Shown here: in pieces, positions 10,581-23,664 of the stretch
Position numbering within the stretch: the stretch's first letter is position 1
Layout of the letters: every line of letters starts with the position of its first letter
DNA from: Myrica gale
Taxonomy: Eukaryota > Streptophyta > Magnoliopsida > Fagales > Myricaceae
NCBI GenBank assembly: GCA_963930655.1
Contig: OZ005613.1
Span: 15,446,501 to 15,510,500, forward strand
Direction of reading: 5' to 3'
DNA length: 64,000 nucleotides
Made by a program: the position numbers and the translations under genes
The notes under the pieces: generated by a model
Database searches by the model: none
Told to the model about the DNA's origin: nothing
Seen by the model: the letters and a program-made list of their open reading frames with translations, nothing else

Positions 10581-13500
10581 ATGGACACTCTGAGAAAACA
10601 AGCCAGTAAGCTCAGAGAACAAGTCGCCAAGCAACAACAGTTACAGGTCTATACTCTTATTTTAATTACTATTCCGCTTGGTTGCAGACAAACTAAAGGA
10701 TATTTAGCAGACAAAAAAGGAGGAGGAATTAGTCGTAATTTTCAGTTGAAAACAAAGGAAACCAGTTTAAGTAGGCCTCCCGCCTCCTTTTATGTTTATG
10801 CTCATTCTAGAGGAGGATTTTATTGTGCCGTGTCATTAATGGGAACTCGCATATTCTGATCCTTTTCCTACGGTTTCTCCAGAACCTCTGATGTAACATA
10901 CATCAACTACAATTTTAGTAATTAACGGACATTCTTTATATCAGCATTCTGAATTGAAGGCTGTATTTGACAATTTTGTTTCTTCCAGAAGATGAAGAAA
11001 TTTTTATTTTACATCTCTCTCTCTATTTTTTTTTCGGCTATGGAAGATAAGTAGAAGCCAAATATAACCTTTTTCTTGGTATCTGGATATGCAGGCTGTG
11101 ATAAAGCAGTTCCACCAACCTGGTTATGATGGCTCGGAGATAATGGTTATCGATGAGGTCGAGTTGGACAGACATCACCAGCTAGACAAACTGTACAGGT
11201 CCACTCGTGCTGGAAGGGTAGGGACAGTTTTGTTCTTTTTCTGTTTGTTTCGAAACTAATCTTAGACATTTTGCCTTGAAATTTTCTTCTTAGTGGATAA
11301 TTGGATTCTACTTTTCTTTTATGTTGTTTTCTCATGATAGGCTGGCCTTTTAGTACTTGAGGGGGAGGCGTGAGCTTTCCTTAAGTTTTTGCTTAAGTAA
11401 CTGGTTCTAATGCTTCTTGCAATTGGGAGGAGATCGTGTTAGTAGTGTGCTTGTATTCAGTTTTTCAATATTATAGTCATGAAAATATAGAAAAAGAGAA
11501 TAGTCTATGTAGCTTTTCTTGAAACTTACCATCTGGGACGTTGAGATTGTAGGGTGATGCAAATTGATGAAGGAAAGTATTTAATGTTGTTGAATACAAG
11601 TGTCAACTATGCTTTTCCCATTTGCAAGGTTTGAAAATTGTTCTTAAACTGGGTCTTGGGATTCTATTTTTTGTAGTTTCTCAATTTTTCCTAGTTTCTC
11701 AATTGATTTTTCTGTGAATGTATCAAGGCTTCAAAATGTGCTAGAGTTTATAAGGGGTTTTAGAGAAGTATTAATGTAATGATCCAAGGACAAACACTAA
11801 CCATGTCTGTGCTTTGACTTCAAAACGACTAGTCAAGGTTGCTCTTGAAGCTTCTTGGATCATTATAAAGCTCAGTTCAACCCAGTAAGATCCCAATGTG
11901 GGACGTGGTCCTTATATAACTCATCTCTTATTCATTCTCTTCTCCCACTCATATGGGATTCATGGTATCACAATCTCCCCCCTTTAAATCCTTGACGTCC
12001 TCGTCAAGGCCCACCAAGTCTACATTGGTGGTTATAGGATCACTCTAATACCATTTGTAACGACCCAAAGACAAACACTAGCCACATCTGTGCTTTGAAT
12101 TCAAAAAGACTAGTCAAGGTTTCTCTTGAAGCTTCTTAGATCATTATAAAAGCTTAGTTCATCCTAGTAAGGTTCCAATGTGGGACTTGACCCTTATAGA
12201 ACTCATCTCTCATTTATTCTCTTCTCCCACTCCATGTGGGATTCGGGGTATCACAATTAAAGTCAAGAGGCACTTGAATGAGGTGGCCTTTTGTGAAGTG
12301 GATACTATATTAAGACCACCTGGATTTGCAGGGAACATTGCACAAAACAACGAAGTGCCAGGTATGTCTTGGTGAATATGATATTCAAAGCATTCAGCAA
12401 AACAGAAGCACAAAATAATATGGACTTTGGCACTTGTAGGGTAGACTTATGTAGACCATTATATTTGTATATGTGGCACTTGTTTCATCTACAACTCTTG
12501 TGTTTACATTGTCTACAACTTTTCCTATCACAATCAATTGACAAATTCTCAGCCAATGTTATCAAATTTTCATTGGTGCCTTTGACCCCTTTACTGTCAT
12601 CGATGGACATTTTAATGTGCTTTCATTTAAATATGTGGACTATAGGATCTGAGATACAGAATCTTAGTCACATGTTATAGCCATTTTTCTAATACCTTTG
12701 CTACCTCGTCTTTCCCGATTTGGTGTTCTGCAATACAAGCTATGCTTATGCTCGTGCAAAGATATAATCGTCACACAAAGTAACACCTTGTCCTACTGAA
12801 GTTCTTTAATGCACGTTGCATACTAAGGACTATTAAGTTTTTAATAATATGATGTTCTGCATGTGTGATTTTTTTTTTGATAAGTAAGTTATAAACTTTA
12901 TTAAAAGAAGAAACAAAAAGAAATGGAGTCAACAGTACAAGAGACCATATTGAAAACACCTAACACAAACAAACTAAAAAGCTAAGAAAATCCGGATAGC
13001 CAGTTTGGTTGTGGTATACTATTGAAGCTATCCTGTATGTACGTGGATGGGGATCCCCTCTAGCGAATGAATTTGAATTTGGATATGACTTTTGGTGAAC
13101 ATGATCAAATAATATCCCATTATTCATTTAAGTTCTGTGCAGCGTCTGGCGCATCTCATATCCTGCAATGCTTTATATTAGCTAAGTCTTTGTAATAGTG
13201 AACACCTATCGTATTTGATGTCAGTTGACAAACAGTCCTCTTAATGTGTCTCATCTCATTTTAGAGATGGATAACAGGTTTTTGATGTTATGTAACTTTT
13301 ACAGTGAACAGTTTCCTCAAGTGATTATAATGGTATTCTGTCATTTCTAATTCTCTTTGAATATTATTTCTTTTTATTTTACAGGACTTCCAAAAGGAAC
13401 TTGTTAAAGCAGCGGAAGCATTTACGGCCATCGGTTATAAGCACATTGAAACAGGTGAAAATTTAAGTAGGATATCTGCATGAGCTATGTTTATCATATT

Positions 13501-16500
13501 AGTAATGATATGGGATTGGAAGTACTATGCAATTGGCTTTCTTAGATTCATTTCACAGATGAGCATGATTAGAATAAAATGGTGTATTTTTACTTGCGCT
13601 TACTATTTTTACTTTTTATGGAAGATAGGAGCCAAGTTGTCTGAGGATTGCTGTAGATATGGAGCTGAGAATGTAGATGATAACATTTTAGCCAAGGCTG
13701 CATCTATATATGGAGATGCTCGTAAACATGTGGAAAAGGAGCAAGAGGACTTCAATAAGTTGCTATCTTCACAGGTTCTCCTTTTATTGCACTATCAGAA
13801 AAGGGAACATTTTGGATGAGCAACAGTGGATCATTTTCCTATTCTGAAAGAAAGTTCAAAGTTGTCTTTGTACCAGATGATGTCTACCTTCATGACAAAA
13901 TATTTTAGTGCTGACTCTCCCATGCCTCTTACTTTTTGAAAATGTATGATTTGGCTATTTTTAGCAACTCCCAACGCTATCCATATATCCATTTTAGAAA
14001 TTGACGTGCTTTCAACCTCTGCTCATTTATTCTAAGCTACCGTCCCAACACTATCCATCTTCTGACGAAATTTTATGGTCAGAAGTATTTCTCATAGGAA
14101 ATGCCAGCCAAATTTGGGTTTCATAACAATTCTTCTGTTTGGAGTGAAATCTTGGAAGTTGGGATTAGTACAAAATTCATTAACCATCATCAATGGGGTT
14201 GACCAGCTATGGAACAAGGCCAGTTCATTTAAATGGAACCTATATTAGAATAGGAGCATGAACCACCCTATGTTTTTGTCCCCTCCAGGTTTTGGATCCC
14301 TTGAGAGCAATGGTGGCTGGTGCTCCTTTGGAAGATGCCCGTCATCTTGCTCAGCGTTACAGTCGAATGAGACAGGAGGCAGAGACACAGGTAATCAAAA
14401 CATTGGGGCATTCTCTGCAGGAGTTACATGCTATAGCAGACAATCATTATGCTTGAGGTTTTACTTATTCTCTCCTATTCTGAATGTGAAAGCTTTGTAA
14501 CTCATAATATGTATTGACCACAAAAAGCAAACAGGCAGCAGAATTGTCTAGGAGACAAGCACGGGTTAGGGAATCTCCAACTCCTGAGCATGTTGCAAGG
14601 CTGCATGCAGCTGAAGCAAAGATGCGAGAAGTAAAAGCGAACATGGCTGTTCTCGGTAAAGAAGCTTCAGCTGCATTGGCTGCTGTTGAAGCACAGCAGC
14701 AAAGACTGACTTTCCAAAGGCTTGTTTCGATGGTATGTGCAGACGGTTCTTAGCTACAAGTTACTACGTAGAATGATTTTTCAAGGTCTGACATTAATGT
14801 ACTTCTGCTTTTGAAGGTTGAAGGAGAAAAGAGTTATCATCTAAGAATAGCTGCTATTCTCAGTGATGTTGAAGTTGAGGTTTGTTCCTGGCTTCATGGT
14901 TTTCAGAGGAGATTTTTGTTTTCTTTCAGAGCTACCTTCTCTAATGTCTTGACTTGGAACACGTGGCAGATGATCTCAGAGAAACAGCGGAAAGATTCTG
15001 CTCCCCCTATGCTTATGTTGGAGAACTCCTCAGAGAAAACAACGTACTTCTTGGCTGAAGTATGTCACTTTTCTCTAGACTCAACTTTTTAAAGTTTGTT
15101 TTTGCAATAAGCTTCGAGGAAATATACTTTTACTTCTTTTTTACAGTGTTTAATCGGGCGACAGTTTGAAAATCCCACATTATATTCCTTTTAGATTTGG
15201 AACCTGCACCGAGTGATTGTTGGAGGATATCGGGCTCATGAAAACTTTTTTTATTTGAGCTAGAAAGTTTAGACTTCAAAGTCAACTTTTGACTGTGGTT
15301 GTGATTTTGAGGGTGGGTTGTTTGCTTTCTTTAGGCAAAAGAGGTTAAAGAGGGGATCTGAACCAGTACATAGATCTTTCCTCAGGATGGTAAGAAATCT
15401 TAACAACCAACCCAACCCAACCCAACTGAAAGAGGTGTTTGGGAATTTGAAGGCAGAAAAGAGGTAATCTGATGGGATAATGAAGTTAAAAAGGTGGATG
15501 TAATTGGGGGTGTCACTTCGAGGATTAGGCAGAAGACTAGAGGTGGAAGTGTAGTTGAAGTGACTTGTGGAGTCTGCGATGATAATTAGAGACTGGTTTT
15601 TGGGAAAAGCGCCGAATAATGAATAGTTAATGGTTTGCCATTGCAAATGGAAGAATTATGTTAATGACCTCTAGCTCATCTGGCCTGTGCTGCCCCGTCA
15701 AGAATGGGATGGAGATAAGGTTGTAAGTCAACAACCACTGGAGATAAGTTCATCATTACTCACCGGATTTACAGGTAACTTAACTGAGAAAGAAAGAAAG
15801 AAAGAAAGAAAGAAAATTGCACATGAAAGAGATCAAATTCTTATACTAAGTTGAATGTATCTTTTTCAAGAACCGATTTCTAGAAGCTAAGTCGTGAAGG
15901 CCGGTCAAAGAAGAGAGTATATTACTGCACTGGTGAGAAATGGATGTCAGTGGTATGTCCCAGGAAGTGTTGGGAGATGCTGAAATGATGAGCTTCCTTC
16001 AATGGTTGTGGCATTCCTTGGATTCCAAAAGATGGATGCACTTTTTTGGTATTAGTTGCTTTGGTGGAAAGATCCATGGCATGGAAGGACCAAAGACAGC
16101 TAAATGATCTTCCAAAGATGCTTGAAAGACCCAAGATATTGGATTAGTTTGGTACATTGATGGTCCATAAAAGGATGGCTCGTTGAGCCACATGCTGGGT
16201 TCATGACCCTGAATTACTTTGGTAACCTCGTATTTGCTTACTATCAAAATGCTTAAATTGTGTCCTTGGAACTCTCTAGATTAACTTCAAGTTCTAAGAG
16301 CTTTGACGATCATCTGTTTCTAGGAAAGCCACTTGCTATGGCTATCTTTGTTATTGGTGCAAAGGAATTAAAGACTTCCTTAAGAGGCCGACTCGTAAAT
16401 TACATGTCTTTCTAAACTATCATATCCTATCTATTCCCATTTGGTAGTAAGTGACATATCTTGGAATTCTCCATTGTGACGTTTCAGCAAAGAGGGAAAA

Positions 16501-18318
16501 GAAATGGTAAAACCAACAAACAAGTTGCAGTAAGAATACGAGACATATTGCAATCCAAGCACTTCAGGTACTATACTGAAAAAATGAAAAACAAAACCTG
16601 TGGATTCTCTTGGATGCTATATATTTCCCGTGTAGATGCCAAATCTGTAAATGTTAGTTATGAGTTCACTCTGTCTTACACCTGTACTGGATAAGTTTCT
16701 TGTTGCACAATGATTCTTTTTGCCCCCTTCTTCAATGGGGAATAATCTGTGAAAGTTGACTCGACGTAGAACTTGCACTTCTGTATGAGAGAAATTAGAA
16801 AGGAAAACAACAGTGTCTGGAAGGGAAAGATTCTGCCGTGGATATACTATAACGTTGGTTGCTTTTGCTTTGGAATAGGCTCTTTTGCCATTTGGACGAA
16901 AAGAATGTTATGTTAATTGAAGTCTCCTCCCTTATCAATATTTGAGATGCCTGGTTCTGCCAATTATACTGTTAGACTTTAAGATTTTATGCCCGACAAC
17001 AGCTTGGATATATATTTTCTAGGCACCTGGCATAGCTGCCAGTTGTCTAAAGAACATAAGATGAAGTGAGGAAGGCATTTACTGAGACAGATAGGGAATA
17101 GATAGTGGTTACTGTAACTTCCAAGCCATGGTTCCTTGAACTAGCTATTGTCGAATACATGTTACAGCACCATTCAGTATTTTCAATATTTATTGCAGGT
17201 GATGCATCCTTTTTTTGCGGAATCAGAGAAGGAGCTAAGCTTATCAGTGGGCGAATACGTTGTTGTGCGGAAGGTTCTTTTTTCTCCTCCTTGAGACAGT
17301 TTGGACATACTTCGGTTGGAAATAGGCATTATATAGGATAGGTACATTGTAAGACCATTTTTCCCCACTGCTGTTGCAGGATATAAGGAAATATGAGCAG
17401 CATACAATTTTCTGACAGTGGGATAAGAGAAGTCCCCTTCTCTTTATACATGCACTAGCATGTACATACATATTGCATAGACACATACCTACTCCCGCTG
17501 TTTTTCATGATGTCTCTAGATGGTGGGATCTTCTCCCTGGCAGCACAGTTCTCTTAGGACTTTAGCAAACTCTTTGCATTGCATGTGTATTTAATTATTT
17601 TTGTAAATGCTCCATATAGACAATATAATCTTACGGGCTAAGTACTTGATACTTTCATAAATTGACTTCGCCAGTTTTCCAAAATTAGCAATCCTTCTTT
17701 ACGCTTGAGAGTTGCGTATTTTCCTAATCTCGTTCGCTTCGATCTCAGTTTATTGATTCACTTTTAGGTCTTTTGTTCCTCCTCCCCAGGTCGTTGGTAT
17801 CTCATCATTCCTATATATTTTTCCCTCCTCTCTATCTTTTCTCTGTGGCTTTCTTTTACATTTCTAAACCTCCGGCAACTTCAGTTCATCGAACAAAGTT
17901 GTTCAAAGCCATTATGTTTGGAACACTGTAGGTGTTCCACGTTATAATGTTCTTTCCTCAGATAAAGAAATTTAATATCTAACCATCATTTTTGTTTCTC
18001 TTCCCACCAACATCACCTCAATGTTCACTTCATACTCATGGAAGAAATGAAGTCAATCATGAAGCAAACAGAAGCCCTTCTTTCATTTAGATGCTGAAAA
18101 AAAGTGGAAAAAACGTCTACCATATGTTGTTCAATGCTTGTCTTTGACCACTTATATTTGTTTGTCAAGCAATTCTGAAAGTCGACATGGTCATCCAGGT
18201 TAGTCCAACAGGATGGTCGGAAGGAGAATGCAGAGGTAAAGCTGGGTGGTTTCCATCTGAGTATGTGGAGAAGCGTCAAAGGATTCCTACTGGTAATGGG
18301 GGTGGTGAAGTTTTCTAA
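10581..18318 (+). CDS. SH3P3: SH3 domain-containing protein, SH3P3-like (BAR-like plus SH3)
   Basis: Ten exons: 10581-10646, 11095-11217, 13385-13454, 13629-13774, 14289-14390, 14535-14732, 14817-14879, 14970-15059, 17199-17273 and 18199-18318. All introns are GT-AG with consistent phase, giving 350 aa. Residues 1 to ~260 form the coiled-coil, BAR-like region (starts MDTLRKQASKLREQVAKQQQ; PLEDARHLAQRYSRMRQEAE; ANMAVLGKEASAALAAVE). A C-terminal SH3 fold covers ~281-340 (YFLAEVMHPF, GWSEGECRGKAGWFPSEYVE). It fits Arabidopsis SH3P3 better than SH3P1 or SH3P2 (TKLSEDCCRYG-like and NILAKAA blocks). Family proteins bind phosphoinositide membranes and act in clathrin vesicle traffic and autophagosome formation. 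Exon 4 is about four residues shorter than the Arabidopsis protein at the ENVDDN stretch. Intron 2 (2.2 kb) holds a TRIM element and intron 8 is 2.1 kb. Confidence 0.95.
11775..12255 (-). mobile_element. Complete TRIM retrotransposon (481 bp) in SH3P3 intron 2
   Basis: Terminal repeats at 11775-11972 (198 bp) and 12056-12255 (200 bp) are clearly homologous. Both start TGTAA and end TATCACA, so they carry the TG...CA termini of an LTR. The internal region is only 83 bp. Read on the minus strand, the LTR is followed after 2 bp by TGGTATTAGAG, a primer-binding site matching initiator tRNA-Met, and the other LTR is preceded by a purine tract (AAAGGGGGGA). A 5-bp target-site duplication ATTAA flanks the element (11770-11774 and 12256-12260). 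There is no coding capacity, so it would need proteins from another element to move. Confidence 0.9.
12868..12995 (-). repeat. Possible 3' tail of a LINE, intron 2 of SH3P3
   Basis: On the minus strand the sequence reads TTTAATAAAGTTTATAACTT, then ACTTATC and an A run, like the 3' tail of plant LINEs. Target-site duplications were not found. Confidence 0.35.
15786..15815. repeat. (GAAA)n microsatellite in SH3P3 intron 8
   Basis: Seven or so tandem GAAA units. No other feature in intron 8 was recognised; ORFs at 15269-15646 and 15922-16247 (minus) lack any motif. Confidence 0.85.
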
Positions 18319-20869
18319 GCAGAGTACTGAGGTATTCATCTGGTTTTTGAAGTCCATTGTCCCTCCAATTTGAGGAAAAAACGCTTATTTATACATGACG
18401 GTTAAAAATAAACACTGTATTTCCAGTTCTCTGCTATTCGGTTGTTCAAATTCGTTGTTTCTTATTCCTATGCCATACTGTTGTTAAGGCACGATGATTT
18501 AAATGCCTCTGTATATTTCATTTCTTAAGACTGTTCAAGAGAATGGCCATGTTTGCAGGAAGAAGTGTGCCTTTTGCCCAGATACTGGAGACAAAAATTA
18601 GTATTTGGTGGATATGGTTCATAAAGGAACATAACATTAATGTCAAACTAGAGCAAGGTTAAATTAAAGACCCACAAATATCACGGCTACTCTAAATCAA
18701 TAATTCCAGCCTAATTTATGTTCTTGGAATGCTTTCATTTACACACTAATAGTGAAGTGCACTGAAGAGTGGTGGGAGTCATACTATGAAAGTGAGGACT
18801 CATGTTTAATATTGCTTTGATATAGTTTTTTTTATACACATGCTAATTTGATATTTCTTGGACTCAATGTGTCAAAGGTAATAAAATTAACTTTTTCTCG
18901 TACAATTATCAATCTTGTAGATTTAGAAAAGGGATCAGAAAAAAAAAACTTGCTCTAACCAATTTTGTTGTTATTTATGTTGACAAAAACACCTGATAAC
19001 TAAGTTTTTTTTTAATGGATAAATACATTATACACACTGATTATGATGGTTTTAATATTTTGTATTTTAATATATTATTTTTGTCACATTAAAGCTACTA
19101 ATTATTGATTTCAAATATTTTTCACTTATAAATTGTTGTCTAATTTTAATAGATGATGTAAAGAATTTGAAATCAATAATAGGTGTAATGAGATAAAAAA
19201 AAAGATTAAAATGTTTATAAATATAGTAAAAAGGAAGTTTAATCAATAATTTAGAGTTCCATACAGGTAGTCGATCGGCCAGATTCCAGTGCTTCTAGAA
19301 GCACTTTCCCCAAAATTTTTTATATATTGATGGAAATAAGAAGCAAACAATTATCATCTTTCATGAGATTTCCTTTGTTACAATAAATAAAAATGAGAAA
19401 GGAGTTGATTAAGTCCATGCGTTACATAACAGAAGAATAATCCACATAATATGCCCTTCCTTTTTCTCAACTAAGCATCAATCTTTATGGAGCTAGTTAT
19501 TTCTCTCTGCCTTTTAATTTGCAGAATGATAAAAATACTAGAGCTCGATTTTTTTTTTAATTAGGCACGTGGTCTACCTGATGTGTCTCATCTCTTGCAG
19601 AGGATCCATATCAATATAAGTTATCGAACCTAAATTTCACTTGGGCCATGTATCTATTTCCCTTTCAAACTTGTCGTCACTAATGCTCTCACTTAAGATA
19701 GATATGCGTTTTAGATTTTCTTCTTGAAAAATCAATTATTTAAAAAGAAAACAGGTAGCTTCTTTTCTGGGCGGGCCTTCCCCAAGCTACACCCCGGATT
19801 ATGCATAGAAGATGAGCTAAAGATCCAATGGCATAAAAAAAATTATGAATATATATATATTTTTAATGCAAACATAAATGGTTGGTCTCCTATTACGTGC
19901 TTGATGGTTATATCTGTGTCCAGAGGCTGTATATATTGGGCATTCCTTTACAAGTTGTCACTTGGGTGTCCACTGTTTGCCAATTGATTCCAACAGATTA
20001 ATGGTCAATGAGTGGGAGTCATCAGAAATTGGCGAGTTCTAAATTCATCGAAGAAAGTATCAGGAACCAGAACAATATTTCAAGGTTTGCATCAATTGAA
20101 AGTAGTACAGTAGCCGTAGTTTGTCAACAGTAGAACTGGGAGCAACGAAACAGAGGAAACCAAATCCGTTTGCCTGTTTAAGCTTCCAATTCTAGGTTTG
20201 TCAAGACTACTACGATTGTTGAAACGAAGGAGAGGAAGAAAGATCACGAGGAAAGTTATCATCACTGGGACAGACAGAAAGCTGATCAATATGTATTTTG
20301 GTTGGACTTTTTGAGCACCTCAAGCAAAAAGTGGAGGTATGCCAAGGTCATCACAAATAAGTCGCTAAATTACAAGGTAATCTTAGCAATAAACTAAAAC
20401 CTACATTTTCTCCAGAATCAGCAACATAGAAAGGCAGAACCTACAAGAAGCATCCAAAGCCACTTTCGAAGAAAATATCCACAGAACCAAAGCCAGCATC
20501 CTGATGAAAAGAATTACTCTGCTAATTTCATCCGCATCACTTTAAATAATTCCTCCATCAAATTTCAAGAAATAAACCAAGATGCAAACATGGTTTCAGC
20601 TATGCAAAGGACCTTTTGCTATGATGCAAGAGATTACATTGGAAATCCTAAGCCTCTAATGCAATCTTGGCAAATGAAAACACAAGAAAAGAATCATGCT
20701 GGAAGTGCATTTCACTATTGACAATTGGGGGTCTTACACAGCATGTGCTTTATTCTGCTAAAAGAAGAAGTAGAAGGGGAATTTTCATTTGTGAAAACCT
20801 AAGTTATGTGTGTCCAGATGACGATTGGCATTTTCCTCCGTACGCACATCGTTATTTCTTCCCTTTAGA
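18319..20869. other. Intergenic space and 3' flanks of SH3P3 and the RING gene
   Basis: SH3P3 (+) and the RING gene (-) converge here. The stretch 18800-19300 is very AT-rich and repeat-like. No coding segment is supported, and the 87-codon ORF at 19724-19987 has no family signature. The last few hundred bases should be the RING gene 3' UTR. Confidence 0.5.
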
Positions 20870-22779
20870 TCACGATAAGAACTCATAATGCATCAAATAT
20901 AGACCATCTGGGATATCCTTAGGCAGGCTGTTCATAAAAAGATAGAGGCGCAATATATCTTCCTTCAACAGAGTTTGAGTGTCTACCACATCTTTACTGC
21001 ATGTCAGAACCCATGAGTCTCCTGAATTCACTCTCTTCAGAGTTCCCCGGCAGAATGGGCAAGATTCTGACCTTGAGTTCCTGTTAAAACATAATAAAAA
21101 AATTATGGGTAGTCTACATGATAAATATTGAGGTGGAATAAATTCAAACGCAAAGGAAGAAAATAATGAAGGAAATACCAGTCATGGTAGCAATTGATGC
21201 ACATGGCATGACAGCAGTTTGGCAAAACTATTTTGGTGCAAGGCTCCAAGCAGATACCACACTCGTCCTCTCTCTCCAAGTCCACATCTGAAAGATTCCT
21301 TTTATACTCTAATTTCTTTCTAACGACCATCTCTAAGCCATGAACTTCATCCCGAGTATTTCCCAGCTCTAATGAGCCACCATGGAGACGCTGAAGAGAT
21401 GGTAATATAACAGCTGCAGTTACAAGTTAGAGGGACATATGGTTAAGTGCAGAGGCAAGATAGCACAGGTATAACACATCATTATTAAAGAAAGTTTCGC
21501 ACTATCTACATTTTGAGAGAATTAGCTTCTTCTTTTTTTTATAAGCAATATTTTGAGAGAATTAGCTTGTCGTTTAAAACAGTAGGTTTGAAGCAAATTG
21601 TAAACATCGCCTGCTACTTAGATTCACGGAGAAATAATGATTACTTCTCAAAACCCCAAGTACGTAATAATTGGAAAAATGGCCAAATGTAGTTGTTTGT
21701 GAATTATGTAGAACAATGGAACAGTTAAGATCTCTGGATGAGATCTAAATACCACCAAGTCTACAAATAATATATGCGGTTCACATACTGTAGAATTCTC
21801 TAATTGTAGCTCTCCTTCCGGATGAAGAGATATTTGGCTTCCCATCCGAGCATGCCTAATAAGAAAGAAATCAACAAACAAAGCAAGCTGTATGAAACAG
21901 GGCACCGGCACTATCTGTATTTCGATTTGCATGGTAATCGTAAGTGCAGAAATAGAAACTAACCTCATATATAACTATGTGAAAAAGGTTCAAATAACTT
22001 GAAAGTAGACATGCACATGAGCAATCGATCCATTGAAGCAGAAACAGGAAAATGGGTGCCAAGGGGTTGTACATCAATTTCATCTGAAAACAGGCATCAC
22101 CCTGTCCTCTCGGAACAGAAGCTGCCCTGCATACACATCGATTTAAGCTGATTAGCTAGCAACTCCAGTATTACAAACATCCTGGTCAACCAATTATGGC
22201 CTGTTAGTGCTCAATAGCTCAATTGGAATAAACACAATTTCCATATCTGTCACGAGTGATAATAGACACCGTCGTATTCGAAATGGGTCCGGTCTGGTCT
22301 AACTATATATTCACTACTGACACTGCAGAATTTCAACAAACACCAAATCCGTGCAATGCTTCAGCAGGAGAACGAAAATTAAAAAAAAAAAAAAAGAGGA
22401 AAAACACAAATACTCGAAGTTACTCACGAGACATTTCTCGTCCTTTGAGTATTCAACAATGAAACTATTCAACAATGAAACTTCGAGCACTACAAATTTG
22501 AAATGGCGAGTGGAATACGTATGACAACAGATAATGCAAGCAGCAAACAATTCGCAGATAAACAAGTCCTACTTTCACAATTAAACTCAAGTTTTTTCTA
22601 GGCAATTTCATAATTAAAGTCAAACAGACAAGCTTGGAAAATAAAAGAACTACAGACGCCAAACACAGAGAGAGAGAGAAGACTCACAGCACATTGGCGT
22701 GCTGAATATCAGCCTCAAGAACAATGAGGGAATCTTGACAAGAAATCCCAGCAGAAACCTGCTGATAACAGTCCCACAT
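20870..22779 (-). CDS. RING-type E3 ubiquitin ligase, AIRP2-like
   Basis: Five exons on the minus strand: 22779-22688, 22126-21964, 21855-21789, 21413-21179 and 21080-20870. All introns are GT-AG, giving 255 aa. It starts MWDCYQQVSAGISCQDSL and contains NPLAPIFLFLLQWIDCSC and ATIREFY. A C3HC4 RING finger has metal ligands C159, C162, C174, H176, C179, C182, C193 and C196 (CGICLEPC...CCHAMCINC...CPFC). The C-terminus, KDIPDGLYLMHYEF, is family-typical. The order and spacing match Arabidopsis AIRP2, a cytosolic E3 ligase that promotes ABA responses. Related genes of the same group exist, so the exact orthology is open. AIRP2-type proteins lack a true transmembrane anchor despite the hydrophobic stretch near residues 52-62. 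Intron 3 carries a micro-insertion (separate entry). Confidence 0.93.
21510..21568 (-). mobile_element. 21-bp retroposed tail flanked by a 19-bp duplication
   Basis: A 19-bp sequence starting ATTTTGAGAGAATTAGC occurs at 21510-21528 and 21550-21568. The 21 bp between read on the minus strand as ATTGCTTAT, a run of A, then GAAG. A long exact target duplication around a poly-A-bearing fragment is what target-primed reverse transcription of an extremely 5'-truncated LINE or SINE would leave. It sits inside intron 3 of the RING gene. Confidence 0.55.
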
Positions 22780-23440
22780 TCCTCGAGTTCTTTCTCTCCC
22801 TTAGGATTACAATTCTCCTTCTCTTAGGGCATATACAAAACCAACACACGAACACACACAGCAGACTGGAAAACCCCAGAAATGGGGATGTCCTATATAT
22901 GAAAATGCTCAACGGGAAACTTCTTAAGTTTGAATAACGCCAACGAACGGTCTCTGCGGTCTAGAAGGAGAAGAACAAGAACAGGGAGAGAGAGTTGGGT
23001 GTTCATTGCGCTGTATTGGAATTTGAAAATCTGACAGTAATAGTATTCGTTAATCGTTATCCAATTCAAAGCTCGAAAGGTTTGACTTTGTCATTTTGTC
23101 TGATTTTAATGCTTTTGATTGGAAGTGAGAATTAGGAGCAGGCGTAATCTACCCATATTCAAAAGCATATGATTGGTCAGAGGATTATCGGCATCGGTCC
23201 GCTGGCTTCTTGGCGTAATTTATTAATAGTGTTTGTTCATTCAACTATTTTAATACTTAAAATAATAATAAAAATAACTTTTTAATCCAATTATCTAATT
23301 TTTTTATAATAAATATAAAAAATTTCACTTCAATTCTCTCTCTACTTTTTCATTCACTTTTCTAAATTAAACAAATAATATCAGGGTCACTTTCTTTTGA
23401 CTCATTGAGCCTCACCCAGTCACCCTATATATATTTAGGA
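22780..23440. other. 5' region of the RING gene
   Basis: This should contain the 5' UTR and promoter of the minus-strand RING gene. There is a GA-rich stretch near 22980-23000. No element was pinned down. From about 23220 the DNA becomes AT-rich. Confidence 0.4.
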
Positions 23441-23444
23441 GGTT

Positions 23445-23660
23445 GTTCGGCCGTAAAAATTTGAAGGGTTAAAATTTTAGAATATTGGTATTTGTGAAAA
23501 AGTAGATATTTTTATAAAATTTGATGAAAAATTAAAGAGATAGAAGATATAAATTAATATTATAATAAAAAATAATTTGATGAGCAGAGAGATTATTTTA
23601 TAATTTTTTAACAAGTGTGGAAATTGTGAGGGATGAAAATTTTAACCCCCGAACACCACC
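23445..23660. repeat. MITE-like element with TIR GG-GGT-GTTCGG
   Basis: The left end reads GGAGGTTGTTCGGCCGTAAAA and the right end, reverse-complemented, reads GGTGGTGTTCGGGGGTTAAAA. The inner sequence includes GTGAAAAAGTAGAT, AATTAATATTATAATAA and GAGAGATTATTTTAT blocks shared with the other MITE-like copies. TA lies on both sides as a possible 2-bp duplication. Confidence 0.6.
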
Positions 23661-23664
23661 TAAG

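Noticed and set aside
12043-12053. tRNA gene suggested by the tRNA-Met-complementary sequence
   Set aside because: It is only the TRIM primer-binding site. No cloverleaf or internal promoter boxes are present.
15269-15646. 125-codon minus-strand ORF
   Set aside because: It lies within SH3P3 intron 8 and has no motif or codon pattern of a gene.
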